Shown: positions 56,001 through 64,000 of the stretch, one piece after another
Layout of the letters: every line of letters begins with the position of its first letter
Numbering within the stretch: position 1 is the stretch's first letter
Source: Enterococcus florum
GTDB lineage: Bacteria; Bacillota; Bacilli; Lactobacillales; Enterococcaceae
Assembly: GCF_004309355.1 (NCBI RefSeq)
Contig: NZ_BJCC01000014.1
Location: 1-64,000 of the forward strand
Length of the DNA stretch: 64,000 nt
Reading direction: 5' to 3'
Notes under the pieces: generated by a model
Databases searched by the model: none
Told to the model about the DNA's origin: nothing
What the model saw: the letters and a program-made list of their open reading frames with translations, nothing else
Position numbers and translations under genes: made by a program

Positions 56001-57517
56001 GCAAATTGTTGTTTAAAATACGTGAACAACGATTGAGGCTTTTCGCTCAGCACAGCCAACGGAGCATCGAATCCCATTGAAATGACGGGTTCTTCCCCGT
56101 TTTCCGCCATAGGCAGAATTAATCCACGAATGATTTCATCGGTATACCCGTGCAGCTGCCACATCTTTTTCAATTCAGTTTCTGAAATTTCACTGGCCTC
56201 GTTTTCATTCTCGGGTAGCTGATGAAGCTCTAAACGATGCTTCTCTAACCATTCTTCGTAAGGGTATTGTGTTGCATATTTTTCCTTGATTTCTTGATTG
56301 CGATAAAACTTTCCTTTTGTCGTATCCACCAAAATCATATTCGCAGGGCCTAATACACCCTTTTCCACCACTGTAGAGAAATCTAAATCAACCACACCTG
56401 ATTCAGAGGCAACTAAGACTAACCCATCTTTTGTGATCGAATATCTCGAAGGCCGCAGTCCATTTCGATCCAGAGCGGCACCGACCATTTCACCATCCGT
56501 AAAACATAACGCCGCTGGTCCATCCCAAGGCGCCATAAAACTCGCATTGTATTCACTGAATGCAGTCAATTTGGGGCTTAAGCTAGCTTCTTCCGACCAA
56601 GCCTCAGGTACCATCATCATCAGCACCTGTGGAATGTCTCTGCCGTTTCGGTACAAAAATTCCATACAATTTTCTAATTTAGCCGAATCGGAATCCTCAG
56701 GGTTGTACACTTCTACACCATGACTTTTCATCCAGTTTTCAGCACCGCGCAACGTGTTGATCTCCCCATTATGAGCCAAGAATCGAAAAGGCTGTGCCCG
56801 ATCCCAGCTAGGAAAAGTATTGGTAGAAAACCGAGAATGGACGACAGCAATACTGGCTTTAAAGTTTTCCGCCTGCAAATCATCATAAAAGATCCCTACC
56901 TGATAAGCATGCAGCATTCCTTTGTATACCACCGTTTTTGAAGAAAGACTGCAGATCGACATATCATTTCCTCGATAGGTCTTCTCTAATTTTCTTCGTA
57001 ACCGAAATAAATGATCTTCAAAAACTCGACCCTTTGTCACATCCATTGGTCGTTTGATAAACAGCTGGACAAAACTAGGCATTACCCGTTGTGCTCCAGG
57101 TCCACAATTTTCAAATTGAAAGGGAACATCGCGATGCCAGATCACAGGATAGCCTGCGATCTCAATATCTTTAGTGATAGCTTGAAGCAAGCCAAGTCTT
57201 TGCTGCTCATCCGCTGGTAGAAAAAACATTCCAACGGCGTAGTCCCCTGAGGCAGGCAAATCGATTCCTTGCCTTTCCCCCTCTTCTCGAAAGAAAGTAT
57301 CTGGCAAAGTCAATAAAATTCCCGCGCCATCTCCAGTATCTGGTTCTGCACCCGTTCCGCCACGATGATTCATGCGCTCTAACATTGTTAATGCATGCGT
57401 TACTAATTCACGTGAGGCCCGGCCTTCCATTTGGGCGATAAAACCCATTCCGCATGCGTCCTTCTCAAATGAAGGATCATACATTGTCTGTTGCTTCGTT
57501 CTGTCATGCTTCATCAT
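53024..57517 (-). CDS. gltB: Glutamate synthase large subunit
   Basis: About 1497 residues. Makes glutamate from glutamine and 2-oxoglutarate. The N-terminal class II amidotransferase domain starts at the Cys of KDACGMGFIAQMEG; the N-terminal residues before it would be removed. The central domain follows at about 480-760, then the FMN-binding synthase domain (about 820-1190) with the 3Fe-4S motif VCSLNTCPVGVATQ, and the C-terminal G-x-G-x-G beta-helix (about 1260-1450). The start is one of two adjacent ATG codons ten to thirteen bases after AAAGG. It is coupled with gltD. Confidence 0.95.
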   Translation of the reverse strand: MMKHDRTKQQTMYDPSFEKDACGMGFIAQMEGRASRELVTHALTMLERMNHRGGTGAEPDTGDGAGILLTLPDTFFREEGERQGIDLPASGDYAVGMFFLPADEQQRLGLLQAITKDIEIAGYPVIWHRDVPFQFENCGPGAQRVMPSFVQLFIKRPMDVTKGRVFEDHLFRLRRKLEKTYRGNDMSICSLSSKTVVYKGMLHAYQVGIFYDDLQAENFKASIAVVHSRFSTNTFPSWDRAQPFRFLAHNGEINTLRGAENWMKSHGVEVYNPEDSDSAKLENCMEFLYRNGRDIPQVLMMMVPEAWSEEASLSPKLTAFSEYNASFMAPWDGPAALCFTDGEMVGAALDRNGLRPSRYSITKDGLVLVASESGVVDLDFSTVVEKGVLGPANMILVDTTKGKFYRNQEIKEKYATQYPYEEWLEKHRLELHQLPENENEASEISETELKKMWQLHGYTDEIIRGLILPMAENGEEPVISMGFDAPLAVLSEKPQSLFTYFKQQFAQVTNPPIDAIREQLVIGTEMFLGRDGDIRKDLPTSCQKLKITSPVLSTTDFNKLISLNEKGQKTVVISTLYKVREHEACLEDALEQMFKQAEEAVDQGATILVLSDRDPMPEKISMPILLAVSGLHNYLVRKEKASLASIVVDSAEVCEVHHFATLIGYGASGIHPYGAYATLQDFSVENGLEKYRKAAEKGIVKVMSRMGISTIAGYHGAQLFEAVGISKQVTDRYFTGTASRIGGLSLVQIEEEYLKRHAAAYGANGNDQLPSGGSFQYKAEGEHHLYNPSTIYQFQQAVRSGDYSLYKQYANKMNEEALETPTTLRSMWEFTGQREPVKLSEVEPASSIVKRFKVGAMSYGSLSEEAHQCIAEAMNAIGAKSNSGEGGENRNRFKPRADGKNFNSKIKQVASGRFGVNAEYLMSAEELQIKMAQGAKPGEGGQLPGNKVFPWVAEIRGSTPGVRLISPPPHHDIYSIEDLAQLIYDLKTINPYAKINVKLVSSTGVGTIATGVVKAGADVVVISGYDGGTGASPRNSIRDAGLPWEMGLAEAHQTLAMNQLRQRMILETDGKLMTGRDVAMATLLGAEEYSFASLALVAIGCVMMRVCSLNTCPVGVATQNPALRKFFVGKPEHIINTMMFIAEDLREIMAELGFRSIDEMVGHTEVLKPRFVAKGKAKSLDFSRMLTSSVGITRKVEDPFTEQRQWKELDAFSEAAIKNGELIQIDSTINNVNRSVGARMGGWIAERFGNYALTPGQLKYTYRGIAGQSFGAFITQGMELKLIGEANDYVAKGLSGGRLVIVPPEEAGYDVEHSPIVGNVACFGANRGEAYFRGRAGERFCVRNSGANVVVEGVGDHGCEYMTGGVAVILGSTGRNFAAGMSGGVAYVYDPQNELAGKCNMEMVDLFRLDESGDDTILKELLEKHLIFTDSLKAEQLLADWEREQQHFVKVYPTEYHEMIQVTDELAKTGLTGEELIEEAFTKVMGVQTVPVGKERG

Positions 57518-57564
57518 AGTCATCAATCCTTTGAATATTTTGACAATTCTAATTTATTTTTAAT

Positions 57565-57593
57565 ATACTACCCTTTTTCATTGACATGTGCAA
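57565..57593 (-). promoter_or_regulatory. gltB: Candidate gltBD promoter
   Basis: On the minus strand TTGCAC (57588-57593), 17 bases, TAGTAT (57565-57570). It lies about 50 bases upstream of gltB in the divergent region shared with the DtxR-family gene. Confidence 0.5.
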
Positions 57594-57729
57594 CATTTCT
57601 TAGAAAAATTTTTTTATCACAGTTGTTATCGTTCGTGAATTCAAAAAAAGAGAAGTGAATCAAATGGTAAAAGATAGCATTATCTGATAAACTTATTCAC
57701 GTATGCCCAGTCTTGAAAGGATGGAGACA

Positions 57730-58377
57730 ATGACACCAAATCGTGAGGATTATTTAAAATTAATTTTAGAGCTGGGAGGCGATGAACGAAAAGTCAGCAA
57801 CAAACAAATCGTTGAAGGGTTGACGATTTCAGGCGCCTCAGTAAGTGAAATGATCAGTAAATTGGTTAAGGAAGGTCTAGTGAATCACTCTCCTTATCAA
57901 GGCGTTCAGCTAACTAAGCTAGGCTTGGAGAAAGCCAGCACATTGGTCAGAAAACACCGACTTTGGGAAGTATTCCTTGTCGATCATTTAGGTTATTCGT
58001 GGAACGAGGTTCATGATGACGCAGAAGTGTTAGAACACGTCACCTCTGAACAATTAGAAAAAAGATTAGATAACTATTTGCAAAAACCAAAATTTTGTCC
58101 TCATGGAGGAATGATCCCTTCTCAAGGCAAAAATGTCCACGAGAAAGATCGTAAAACATTGATTGATTATCCTGTTGGAACGACCGTATCAATTGCTCGT
58201 GTCTTGGATGAAAAAGAGCTTCTAGATTATCTGGTCGATCTAGGCATAACGATCCATGAAGAATTTACAATCACCGATATTGCTGCTTACGAAGGTCCGA
58301 TCACTTTAAAAAACGATCAAAAAAAGGCCGCAATAAGCTACAAAGCAGCGAGTACAATTTTTGTGGATAAAGTATAA
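57730..58377 (+). CDS. DtxR-family metal-dependent regulator
   Basis: About 215 residues with three parts. The N-terminal winged helix holds NREDYLKLILEL and SGASVSEMISKLVKEGLVNH. The metal-binding dimer domain shows RKHRLWEVFLVDHLGYSW, EVHDDAEVLEHV and CPHGGMIPS. The C-terminal SH3-like domain makes it longer than MntR and more like SloR/EfaR-type manganese or iron regulators. The ATG at 57730 has AAAGG nine bases upstream. It precedes zwf by 15 bases and is probably co-transcribed. The metal is not determined. Confidence 0.87.
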   Translation: MTPNREDYLKLILELGGDERKVSNKQIVEGLTISGASVSEMISKLVKEGLVNHSPYQGVQLTKLGLEKASTLVRKHRLWEVFLVDHLGYSWNEVHDDAEVLEHVTSEQLEKRLDNYLQKPKFCPHGGMIPSQGKNVHEKDRKTLIDYPVGTTVSIARVLDEKELLDYLVDLGITIHEEFTITDIAAYEGPITLKNDQKKAAISYKAASTIFVDKV

Positions 58378-58392
58378 GGAGTGGAACTACTA

Positions 58393-59907
58393 ATGGAACA
58401 ACCCGCATTATTTACCATATTTGGTGGTACTGGTGATCTTGCTAAAAGAAAACTGTACCCTTCTTTGTTTCGTTTATTTAGAAAAGGCAACTTAAACGAA
58501 CATTTCGCTGTCATCGGAACAGCCCGCCGTCCTTGGAGTGATGATTACTATCGCGACATCGTGAAGGAAACCATTCAGTCCTTCGATCCTACTGACGCTG
58601 AAGCTGACGCATTTGCCAGTCATTTCTACTATCTATCTCACAATGTGAATGATACAAATCATTACGATGAATTACGTGAACTGAGTGTCAAACTCGATGA
58701 GCAATACCAGCTGCAAGAAAACCGGATTTACTATTTGGCAATGGCACCACAATTTTTTGGGACCATCGTTCAACATTTGTCTTCACAAAAGATTTTGACA
58801 GAACAAGGCTTCAATCGGTTGGTCATTGAAAAACCGTTTGGATTCGATTATGATTCAGCCAATCAGCTCAATCAGGAGATCCGCAAAGTTTTCCCTGAGC
58901 AAAATATTTTCCGAATTGATCATTATTTAGGGAAAGAAATGATCCAGAATATTGCAGTGATTCGCTTTGCCAATAATATCTTTGAATCTTTGTGGAATAA
59001 TCGATATATCGACAATGTTCAAATCACTTTTTCTGAAGCGTTAGGTGTCGAGGAACGTGGAGGGTATTATGAAGAAAGCGGCGCATTAAAAGATATGGTT
59101 CAAAATCACATCTTACAAGTCGTGTCACTTCTAGCCATGGAAGTCCCCACCTCTTTTTCTGATCAAGCAATTCGTTTAGAAAAAGTCAAGGTGTTAGAAG
59201 CGATTCGGAGATATAGTCCTGAAGAAGTGAAGAACAATTTTGTTCGCGGCCAATATGACACAGGCAAGTTAGATGGGCACGATTTCCTACCCTATCGTCA
59301 GGAAGAAAATGTTGCTGAGGATTCATCCACTGAAACATTTGTTGCAGGCAAGTTTCTAATTGATAATTTCCGCTGGTCGGGCGTGCCATTTTACGTCCGC
59401 ACAGGCAAACGCATGACTGAAAAGGGAACCCGTATCAACATCGTCTTCAAGCAAGTCCCTGTTAATGTCTTTCATTTTGACAATGAAGAATCTGCACAGC
59501 CTGAACTTCAGCAAAATGTCTTGACGATCTATATCCAGCCGACCGAAGGATTTTCTCTGATCCTAAATGGTAAAGAAATCGGACAAGGTTTTGAGACAGA
59601 TCCGGTTAAATTGGACTTCCGCCACAGCTGTGAAGTAACCGGTAATAGCCCTGAGGCTTATGAAAAACTGCTGCTAGATGCGCTCAATGGAGACGGAACG
59701 AATTTTTCTCATTGGGATGAAGTGGCAAACTCTTGGGAGATCGTGGATCGTATTCGACAAACCTGGGATCAAGAGACTCCTGATTTTCCCAACTATACTG
59801 CTGGGACGATGGGACCACAAGCAGCATTTGATCTCCTCTCCGAGAACGAGCATTACTGGATCTGGCAACCAGATAATTGGTATCGAGAACGTGGCAAACT
59901 TAAATAA
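58393..59907 (+). CDS. zwf: Glucose-6-phosphate dehydrogenase
   Basis: 504 residues, first step of the oxidative pentose phosphate pathway, supplying NADPH. GGTGDLAKRKLYPSLF binds the cofactor, VIEKPFGFD and RIDHYLGKEMIQN (catalytic His) form the active site, and RTGKRMTEKGT binds substrate. AAGGAG precedes the ATG at 58393; an upstream GTG overlaps that site. It ends at a strong terminator. Confidence 0.95.
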   Translation: MEQPALFTIFGGTGDLAKRKLYPSLFRLFRKGNLNEHFAVIGTARRPWSDDYYRDIVKETIQSFDPTDAEADAFASHFYYLSHNVNDTNHYDELRELSVKLDEQYQLQENRIYYLAMAPQFFGTIVQHLSSQKILTEQGFNRLVIEKPFGFDYDSANQLNQEIRKVFPEQNIFRIDHYLGKEMIQNIAVIRFANNIFESLWNNRYIDNVQITFSEALGVEERGGYYEESGALKDMVQNHILQVVSLLAMEVPTSFSDQAIRLEKVKVLEAIRRYSPEEVKNNFVRGQYDTGKLDGHDFLPYRQEENVAEDSSTETFVAGKFLIDNFRWSGVPFYVRTGKRMTEKGTRINIVFKQVPVNVFHFDNEESAQPELQQNVLTIYIQPTEGFSLILNGKEIGQGFETDPVKLDFRHSCEVTGNSPEAYEKLLLDALNGDGTNFSHWDEVANSWEIVDRIRQTWDQETPDFPNYTAGTMGPQAAFDLLSENEHYWIWQPDNWYRERGKLK

Positions 59908-59949
59908 AAAAATTCCGGAATTCATTAAAAAGAATTCCGGAATTTTTTT
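59908..59949. terminator. Bidirectional terminator between zwf and ileS
   Basis: AAATTCCGGAATTC pairs with GAATTCCGGAATTT (14 bp, loop of about eight), flanked by A and T runs. It serves the convergent zwf and ileS genes. Confidence 0.92.
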
Positions 59950-59950
59950 A

Positions 59951-62740
59951 TTATTTCTCGAATCCCTCTGCTACTGCTTCGGGAAAATGTTCATGAACGA
60001 TCTCTGCACAGGGCGCACATAGAGTTGGTAATTCAGAATCTGCACCTACCGTCGTACGAACCTGACGACAACGGTCACAGACTTCTCCTTCTGCTTTTTC
60101 AACCAACAATGCAACATCTTCAAATGCCATCGCCTTGTCAGGTGCTTCTTCGGTTGAAATACTGAATGAATCTGGAGAAACGATCAACAATTGAGGTAAA
60201 TCAGCATCAATCGCTTTTAATAAAGTACGTACTTGTTCATTAGGATACACGGTAAGCTTGGCCTCAAGAGAACGACCAATGATTTTTTCGTTTCGCGCCT
60301 CTTCCAAAGCTTTTAGAACCTTGTCTCGGAAGTCCATAAAAGCACGCCACATATCGATCAGCTCTTCTTGATTCTCATATTCTTGGTACTCAGGAAATTC
60401 AGCTAGTTGAACATATTCTTCCTCTTCCTTCAGATAAGACCAGATTTCTTCTGATGTGTGAGGCAAGATTGGTGTCAACAGCTTCGTCAAAGCCACTGCC
60501 GTTTGATAAAATACGGTCTGCATACAACGGCGTTCATAACTATCTTCCGATTGGATGTAAACGACATCTTTAGCAAAATCTAAATAGAAAGAAGACAAAT
60601 CTGTCGTCAAGAAATTCACAATTGTCTTATGAATATGAACAAAATTATACTTGTCATATCCTTCTTCTCGAACGCTTTGAATAACTTGATTTAAACGAAC
60701 AAGCATGTATTTATCGACCGACCGTAAGTTATTGTACGCAATATGGTTCTCTTTTGGATCATAATCCGCCGTATTGGCAAGTAGAAAACGCATGGTATTG
60801 CGGATTTTTCGATAAATTTCAGCGACTTGGTTTAAAATATCCATTGACACACGAACATCCGATTCGTAATCAACGCTGCTGACCCACAAACGCAGGATAT
60901 CTGCGCCCATCTGCTTGATGACTTTTTCTGGCGCAATCGTATTTCCAAGTGATTTAGACATTTTCCGGCCTTCACCATCTAAGGTAAAGCCTTGTGATAA
61001 CACCGATTTGTAAGGAGCTACACCATTGATAGCAACGCTTGTGGTGATACTTGAGTTGAACCATCCGCGGTATTGATCAGAACCTTCCAAGTACATGTCA
61101 GCTGGAAAAGTCAATTCAGGACGTTGGCGCAAGACTGCTTCATGAGAAGAGCCAGAATCGAACCATACATCCATGATGTCATTTTCCTTGGTAAATTCCC
61201 CATTTGGAGAACCTGTGTGTGTGAAGCCTTCTGGCAGCAATTCTTTCGCAGTTCTTTCAAACCAAACATTCGAACCATGTTCAGCAAACAAATTTGCAAC
61301 ATGATCGATTGTTTCCGGTGTGATGATCGCTTCCCCGTTCTCCGCATAGAAGATCGGCAAAGGGACTCCCCAGGCACGTTGACGGGAAATAACCCAGTCT
61401 CCCCGGTCACGGATCATGTTGTACAATCGGGTTTTGCCCCAAGGAATGATCCAATCGACTTTTTCAATCTCATCTAAAATATTTTCTCTAAACTTATCGA
61501 TTGATGCAAACCACTGTGGTGTTGCTCGATAAATGACTGGTTTTTTCGTTCTCCAATCATGAGGATAGCTATGCGTAAAGAAATCTAGTTTCAATAGCGC
61601 TCCCTTTTCCTCCAGCAGTTCTGTGATCATTGGATTGGCTTTGTCATAGAAAACTCCCTCAAAACCAGGCGCTTCTGCTGTGAACACACCTCGGTCGTCT
61701 ACTGGTGATAAAACTTTCAACCCGTATTTCTTCCCAGCAAAATAGTCATCTTCCCCGTGGCCAGGAGCAGTATGGACAAGTCCAGTACCTGCATCCAACG
61801 TTACATGATCTCCCAAGATCACCAGTGAATCACGATCATAAAATGGATGTTTGGCAACAATGGACTCTAACTCAGAACCCTTCAATTCTTTTAAAACTTC
61901 GACAGTGTCCCAGCCAATTTCTTTTTGGACTGTTTCTAATAGGTCCTTCGCTACAACAAATTTGCGACCGTCAGCTTCGATCACTGCATACAAATACGTT
62001 GGATTCACTGCGACCCCTTGGTTTGCAGGCAATGTCCAAGGCGTTGTTGTCCAAATGACCAAGCTTGTATCAGTATCAAGCACCCCCTTGCCATCTTTGA
62101 CTTTAAAAGCTACATAGATTGAAGCAGATTTTACGTCTTTGTATTCAATTTCAGCTTCAGCTAAAGAAGATTCACTAGAAGGTGACCAATAAATTGGTTT
62201 TAACCCTTTATAGATATAGCCTTTTTCAGCCATTTTACCAAACACACGAATCTCCGCTGCTTCATAGTCTGGGGTCAACGTAATATAAGGGTTTTTCCAG
62301 TCCCCTGCTACGCCCAAACGTTTGAAATCCTCACGCTGTGTGTCTACCTGAGTTAATGCATAGTCATAACATTTTTGGCGATATTCAGCCATGGTCATTT
62401 CTTTGCGTTTAATTCCTTTGTTCGTCAATACTTGTTCGATTGGCAGCCCATGCGTATCCCATCCAGGGACATATGGAGAACGAAAACCGGACATTGATTT
62501 AGAACGGACGATAATATCTTTACTGATTTTATTTAAGGCATGTCCAATGTGAATATTGCCATTCGCATAAGGAGGTCCATCATGCAATACAAACGTTGGC
62601 TTGCCTTCATTTAATTTTTGACGTTTTCCATAAACATCGTTTTCATCCCACTCTTTTTCCCACTGTCCTTCGCGATTCGGCAGATTACCTCGCATGGGAA
62701 ATGCGGTTTTACCTAATAGTAGTGTTTCTTTCATCTTCAC
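59951..62740 (-). CDS. ileS: Isoleucyl-tRNA synthetase
   Basis: 929 residues from the GTG at 62740, twelve bases after AAAAGGAG. The start gives [19 protein letters not shown], as expected of the family. [15 protein letters not shown] is the HIGH motif, [10 protein letters not shown] the KMSKS motif, and [12 protein letters not shown] lies in the editing domain. The C-terminal zinc motif CDRCRQ with CAPC is present. Upstream codons in frame belong to the T-box leader and are not translated. Confidence 0.96.
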   Translation of the reverse strand: MKMKETLLLGKTAFPMRGNLPNREGQWEKEWDENDVYGKRQKLNEGKPTFVLHDGPPYANGNIHIGHALNKISKDIIVRSKSMSGFRSPYVPGWDTHGLPIEQVLTNKGIKRKEMTMAEYRQKCYDYALTQVDTQREDFKRLGVAGDWKNPYITLTPDYEAAEIRVFGKMAEKGYIYKGLKPIYWSPSSESSLAEAEIEYKDVKSASIYVAFKVKDGKGVLDTDTSLVIWTTTPWTLPANQGVAVNPTYLYAVIEADGRKFVVAKDLLETVQKEIGWDTVEVLKELKGSELESIVAKHPFYDRDSLVILGDHVTLDAGTGLVHTAPGHGEDDYFAGKKYGLKVLSPVDDRGVFTAEAPGFEGVFYDKANPMITELLEEKGALLKLDFFTHSYPHDWRTKKPVIYRATPQWFASIDKFRENILDEIEKVDWIIPWGKTRLYNMIRDRGDWVISRQRAWGVPLPIFYAENGEAIITPETIDHVANLFAEHGSNVWFERTAKELLPEGFTHTGSPNGEFTKENDIMDVWFDSGSSHEAVLRQRPELTFPADMYLEGSDQYRGWFNSSITTSVAINGVAPYKSVLSQGFTLDGEGRKMSKSLGNTIAPEKVIKQMGADILRLWVSSVDYESDVRVSMDILNQVAEIYRKIRNTMRFLLANTADYDPKENHIAYNNLRSVDKYMLVRLNQVIQSVREEGYDKYNFVHIHKTIVNFLTTDLSSFYLDFAKDVVYIQSEDSYERRCMQTVFYQTAVALTKLLTPILPHTSEEIWSYLKEEEEYVQLAEFPEYQEYENQEELIDMWRAFMDFRDKVLKALEEARNEKIIGRSLEAKLTVYPNEQVRTLLKAIDADLPQLLIVSPDSFSISTEEAPDKAMAFEDVALLVEKAEGEVCDRCRQVRTTVGADSELPTLCAPCAEIVHEHFPEAVAEGFEK

Positions 62741-62765
62741 TACGCATCGACTCTCCTTTTCTAAA

Positions 62766-62975
62766 ATAAAAAAAACAAGCGCATCCGCAAAGGGACGAGC
62801 TTGTCGTGGTACCACCCAAAATTTGAAATCCATTGATTTCCTCACCATCGATAACGAGATGAATCGTTGATGATTACTGTTGTTCATCATCAAAATCAGC
62901 TAGAGGATCTTTCTCATTAGAGGGTCTGCCGTTCTCACACCATCAACGGCTCGCTTCAAGAATCTAATCAGCTTT
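62766..62975 (-). ncRNA. T-box leader controlling ileS
   Basis: The T-box sequence TGGGTGGTACCACG is at 62805-62818 (minus strand). It is followed by a terminator hairpin ACAAGC...GCTTGT (62775-62804) with a T-run to about 62766. Upstream, the stem I apical region reads GCGAGCCG...GTGTGAGAACGGC. An ATC at 62909-62907 is a fitting isoleucine specifier just ahead of a kink-turn-like GA element. Uncharged tRNA-Ile should favour the antiterminator and raise ileS expression. Confidence 0.93.
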
Positions 62976-62981
62976 TCTGGT

Positions 62982-63695
62982 CTAGTCTTTTGAATCTGTA
63001 TTAATCAAATCAGGGATATCGATCGTCAATCCCATATCTTCAGTTGGTTCGGGAGCATTGTCAAAAATTGACTCTTCTGAGTTTACTGCAAACTCCGTAC
63101 TATTGTCAAGTTCATCAGCGAGAACGTTGCGAATGATCTCATGACTATCGTCAACGTATGATGCCATTGGTTTCAGGACTTCATCCCAATCACCACTTTT
63201 TGCTTGTTCAAGTTGTGTTTCCAATAACAATAATAATTGTTGGTGGAAGACACGGGTCTTTTTCTTCAAGTCGTTGGTTTCGCTGGCTAATTGACGAGCT
63301 TGGCTTGTAGCATCAGTCAAGATCTCTTTTGCCTTTTCTTCGGCTGTTGTTGTCAACAAATGCGCCTTTTTCTCAGCATTTGTAATCATTTCGTCGGCAC
63401 GGTTTTGAGCAGAGGTCACGATTACTTCGGACTCTTTGCTTGCTGAGGATTTAACTTTATCCGCAGTATCCTGTGCCACAACGATAGATTGATTCAAAGC
63501 TTCTTTCAATTCGTTGAAGTATTCCAGTTTTTCTTCTGCATGCTTCAATGATTTTTCCAATTCACGATTTTTCGCGATGCTTTCTTCATAATCGCGAACA
63601 ACCATATCTAGAAAATCATCGACTTCGTCTTGGTTGTATCCCCGCATCTTTGTGGAGAAGTTTTTGTTCTGAATATCCAATGGAGTTAATGCCAT
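62982..63695 (-). CDS. divIVA: Cell-division protein DivIVA
   Basis: 237 residues. The N-terminal LTPLDIQNKNFSTKMRGYNQDEVDDFLD is the membrane-curvature-binding region; long coiled coils cover about 30-160. The Asp/Glu-rich tail is longer than in B. subtilis, as in enterococci. CGAGGTGAC precedes the ATG. It lies 18 bases after ylmH and just before the ileS leader, the usual order in this group. Confidence 0.95.
   Translation of the reverse strand: MALTPLDIQNKNFSTKMRGYNQDEVDDFLDMVVRDYEESIAKNRELEKSLKHAEEKLEYFNELKEALNQSIVVAQDTADKVKSSASKESEVIVTSAQNRADEMITNAEKKAHLLTTTAEEKAKEILTDATSQARQLASETNDLKKKTRVFHQQLLLLLETQLEQAKSGDWDEVLKPMASYVDDSHEIIRNVLADELDNSTEFAVNSEESIFDNAPEPTEDMGLTIDIPDLINTDSKD
63080..63109 (-). 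promoter_or_regulatory. ileS: Possible ileS promoter inside divIVA
   Basis: On the minus strand TTGACA (63104-63109), 18 bases, TAAACT (63080-63085), inside the 3' end of divIVA and about 100 bases ahead of the T-box stem I. The -35 is perfect, the -10 poor. It is the best-looking candidate seen for a separate ileS transcript. Confidence 0.35.
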
Positions 63696-63713
63696 TTATG
63701 TCACCTCGTATAA

Positions 63714-64000
63714 TTATTTTCGTAAAACGCCTAAGCGCAAACGGAATTTCTCTTTTTTGGTTTTCCCTTCGATGCCTTGGATTTGAATTCGTCCGAATCC
63801 ACGAATCGAAATAATATCTAATAAATCCAACATATAATCCGGACGCTCGTTCGTGCTCCAGTTGACTTTTACTTTTCCAGCTTCCACCAACTGTTTCGAA
63901 CGTTGTCTCGAAATATTATAAACAGTAGAAATAATTGAATCGAGCCTCAAAGAGGAGGCCGTCATACTCTCTTCTGACCATGTATCTTTCGGAAGAATGA
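63714..64000 (-). CDS. ylmH: YlmH, S4-domain RNA-binding protein (partial, 5' end outside window)
   Basis: The frame continues past an internal ATG at 63965 to the right edge (reading ILPKDTWSEES before it), so the start lies outside the window. The visible 95 residues hold SSLRLDSIISTVYNISR, the S4 RNA-binding domain (QRSKQLVEAGKVKVNW) and a C-terminal RGFGRIQIQGIEGKTKKEK. This fits the C-terminal half of YlmH, a ribosome-associated factor. It precedes divIVA in the ylm cell-division cluster. Confidence 0.9.
   Translation of the reverse strand, partial: ILPKDTWSEESMTASSLRLDSIISTVYNISRQRSKQLVEAGKVKVNWSTNERPDYMLDLLDIISIRGFGRIQIQGIEGKTKKEKFRLRLGVLRK

Noticed and set aside
57581-57609. TTGACA on the plus strand as the promoter of the DtxR-family gene
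   Set aside because: No acceptable -10 lies 16-18 bases downstream; the box overlaps the better-supported gltB promoter on the other strand.

Overview
The window looks like a chromosomal segment of an Enterococcus or close relative (low-GC Firmicutes). The evidence is a long enterococcal-polysaccharide-antigen (epa) type locus led by an EpaA-like GlcNAc-1-phosphate transferase, the map-flavodoxin neighbourhood beside it, a ylmH-divIVA-ileS-zwf block with a T-box leader, strong AGGAGG ribosome binding sites, a CcpA cre site, and frequent TTG/GTG starts. The species cannot be fixed from reading alone.

Region 1 (about 0.3-37.9 kb, all minus strand, transcribed right to left) is the cell-wall polysaccharide locus. 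Reading with transcription: epaA initiation and first glycosyltransferases (37.9-35.2 kb); dTDP-rhamnose synthesis rmlA-rmlC-rmlB-rmlD (35.1-31.7 kb); a rhamnosyltransferase, a Wzy/ligase-like protein and two GT-C membrane enzymes (31.7-26.5 kb); the EpaL/EpaM ABC exporter, a 994-residue multi-domain glycosyltransferase, a DUF2142 membrane protein, a GT4 and a second GtrII-type enzyme (26.2-17.1 kb); a GT2, an epimerase, a polyprenyl-phosphate-type GT2 with a DUF2304 partner, and a flippase (16.7-12.5 kb); then an EpaR-like sugar-phosphate transferase followed by decoration genes, including GT2/GT4 enzymes, LicD, an IspD/TarI-like cytidylyltransferase, an extended SDR, a second Wzy/ligase and a second flippase (12.3-2.3 kb). 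A secreted GH25 muramidase with six ChW repeats ends the array. Intrinsic terminators split it into modules: after rmlB, after each of the two GtrII genes, after the first flippase and after the muramidase. The logic suggests a rhamnan backbone exported by the ABC transporter, with lipid-linked decorations built separately, flipped, and attached outside.

Region 2 (38-41.6 kb) holds YihY and methionine aminopeptidase on the minus strand, with a divergent flavodoxin and an M29 aminopeptidase on the plus strand. Region 3 (41.7-48.1 kb) is a catabolic PTS operon (PRD regulator, EIIA, EIIB, galactitol-type EIIC, PfkB kinase, class II aldolase) with a perfect cre match upstream, next to tRNA-Arg(CCT). 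Region 4 (48.1-51.5 kb) has a DEAD-box helicase, a Gfo/Idh/MocA oxidoreductase, SfsA and a small DUF4828 protein. Region 5 (51.6-64 kb) carries glutamate synthase gltB-gltD, a divergent DtxR-family regulator with zwf, then T-box-controlled ileS, divIVA and the 3' part of ylmH, which runs off the right edge.

No transposase, phage gene, CRISPR array or rRNA was seen. The decoration half (about 2-31 kb) looks visibly richer in A/T runs than rml and the housekeeping genes, consistent with a strain-variable part of an epa locus.
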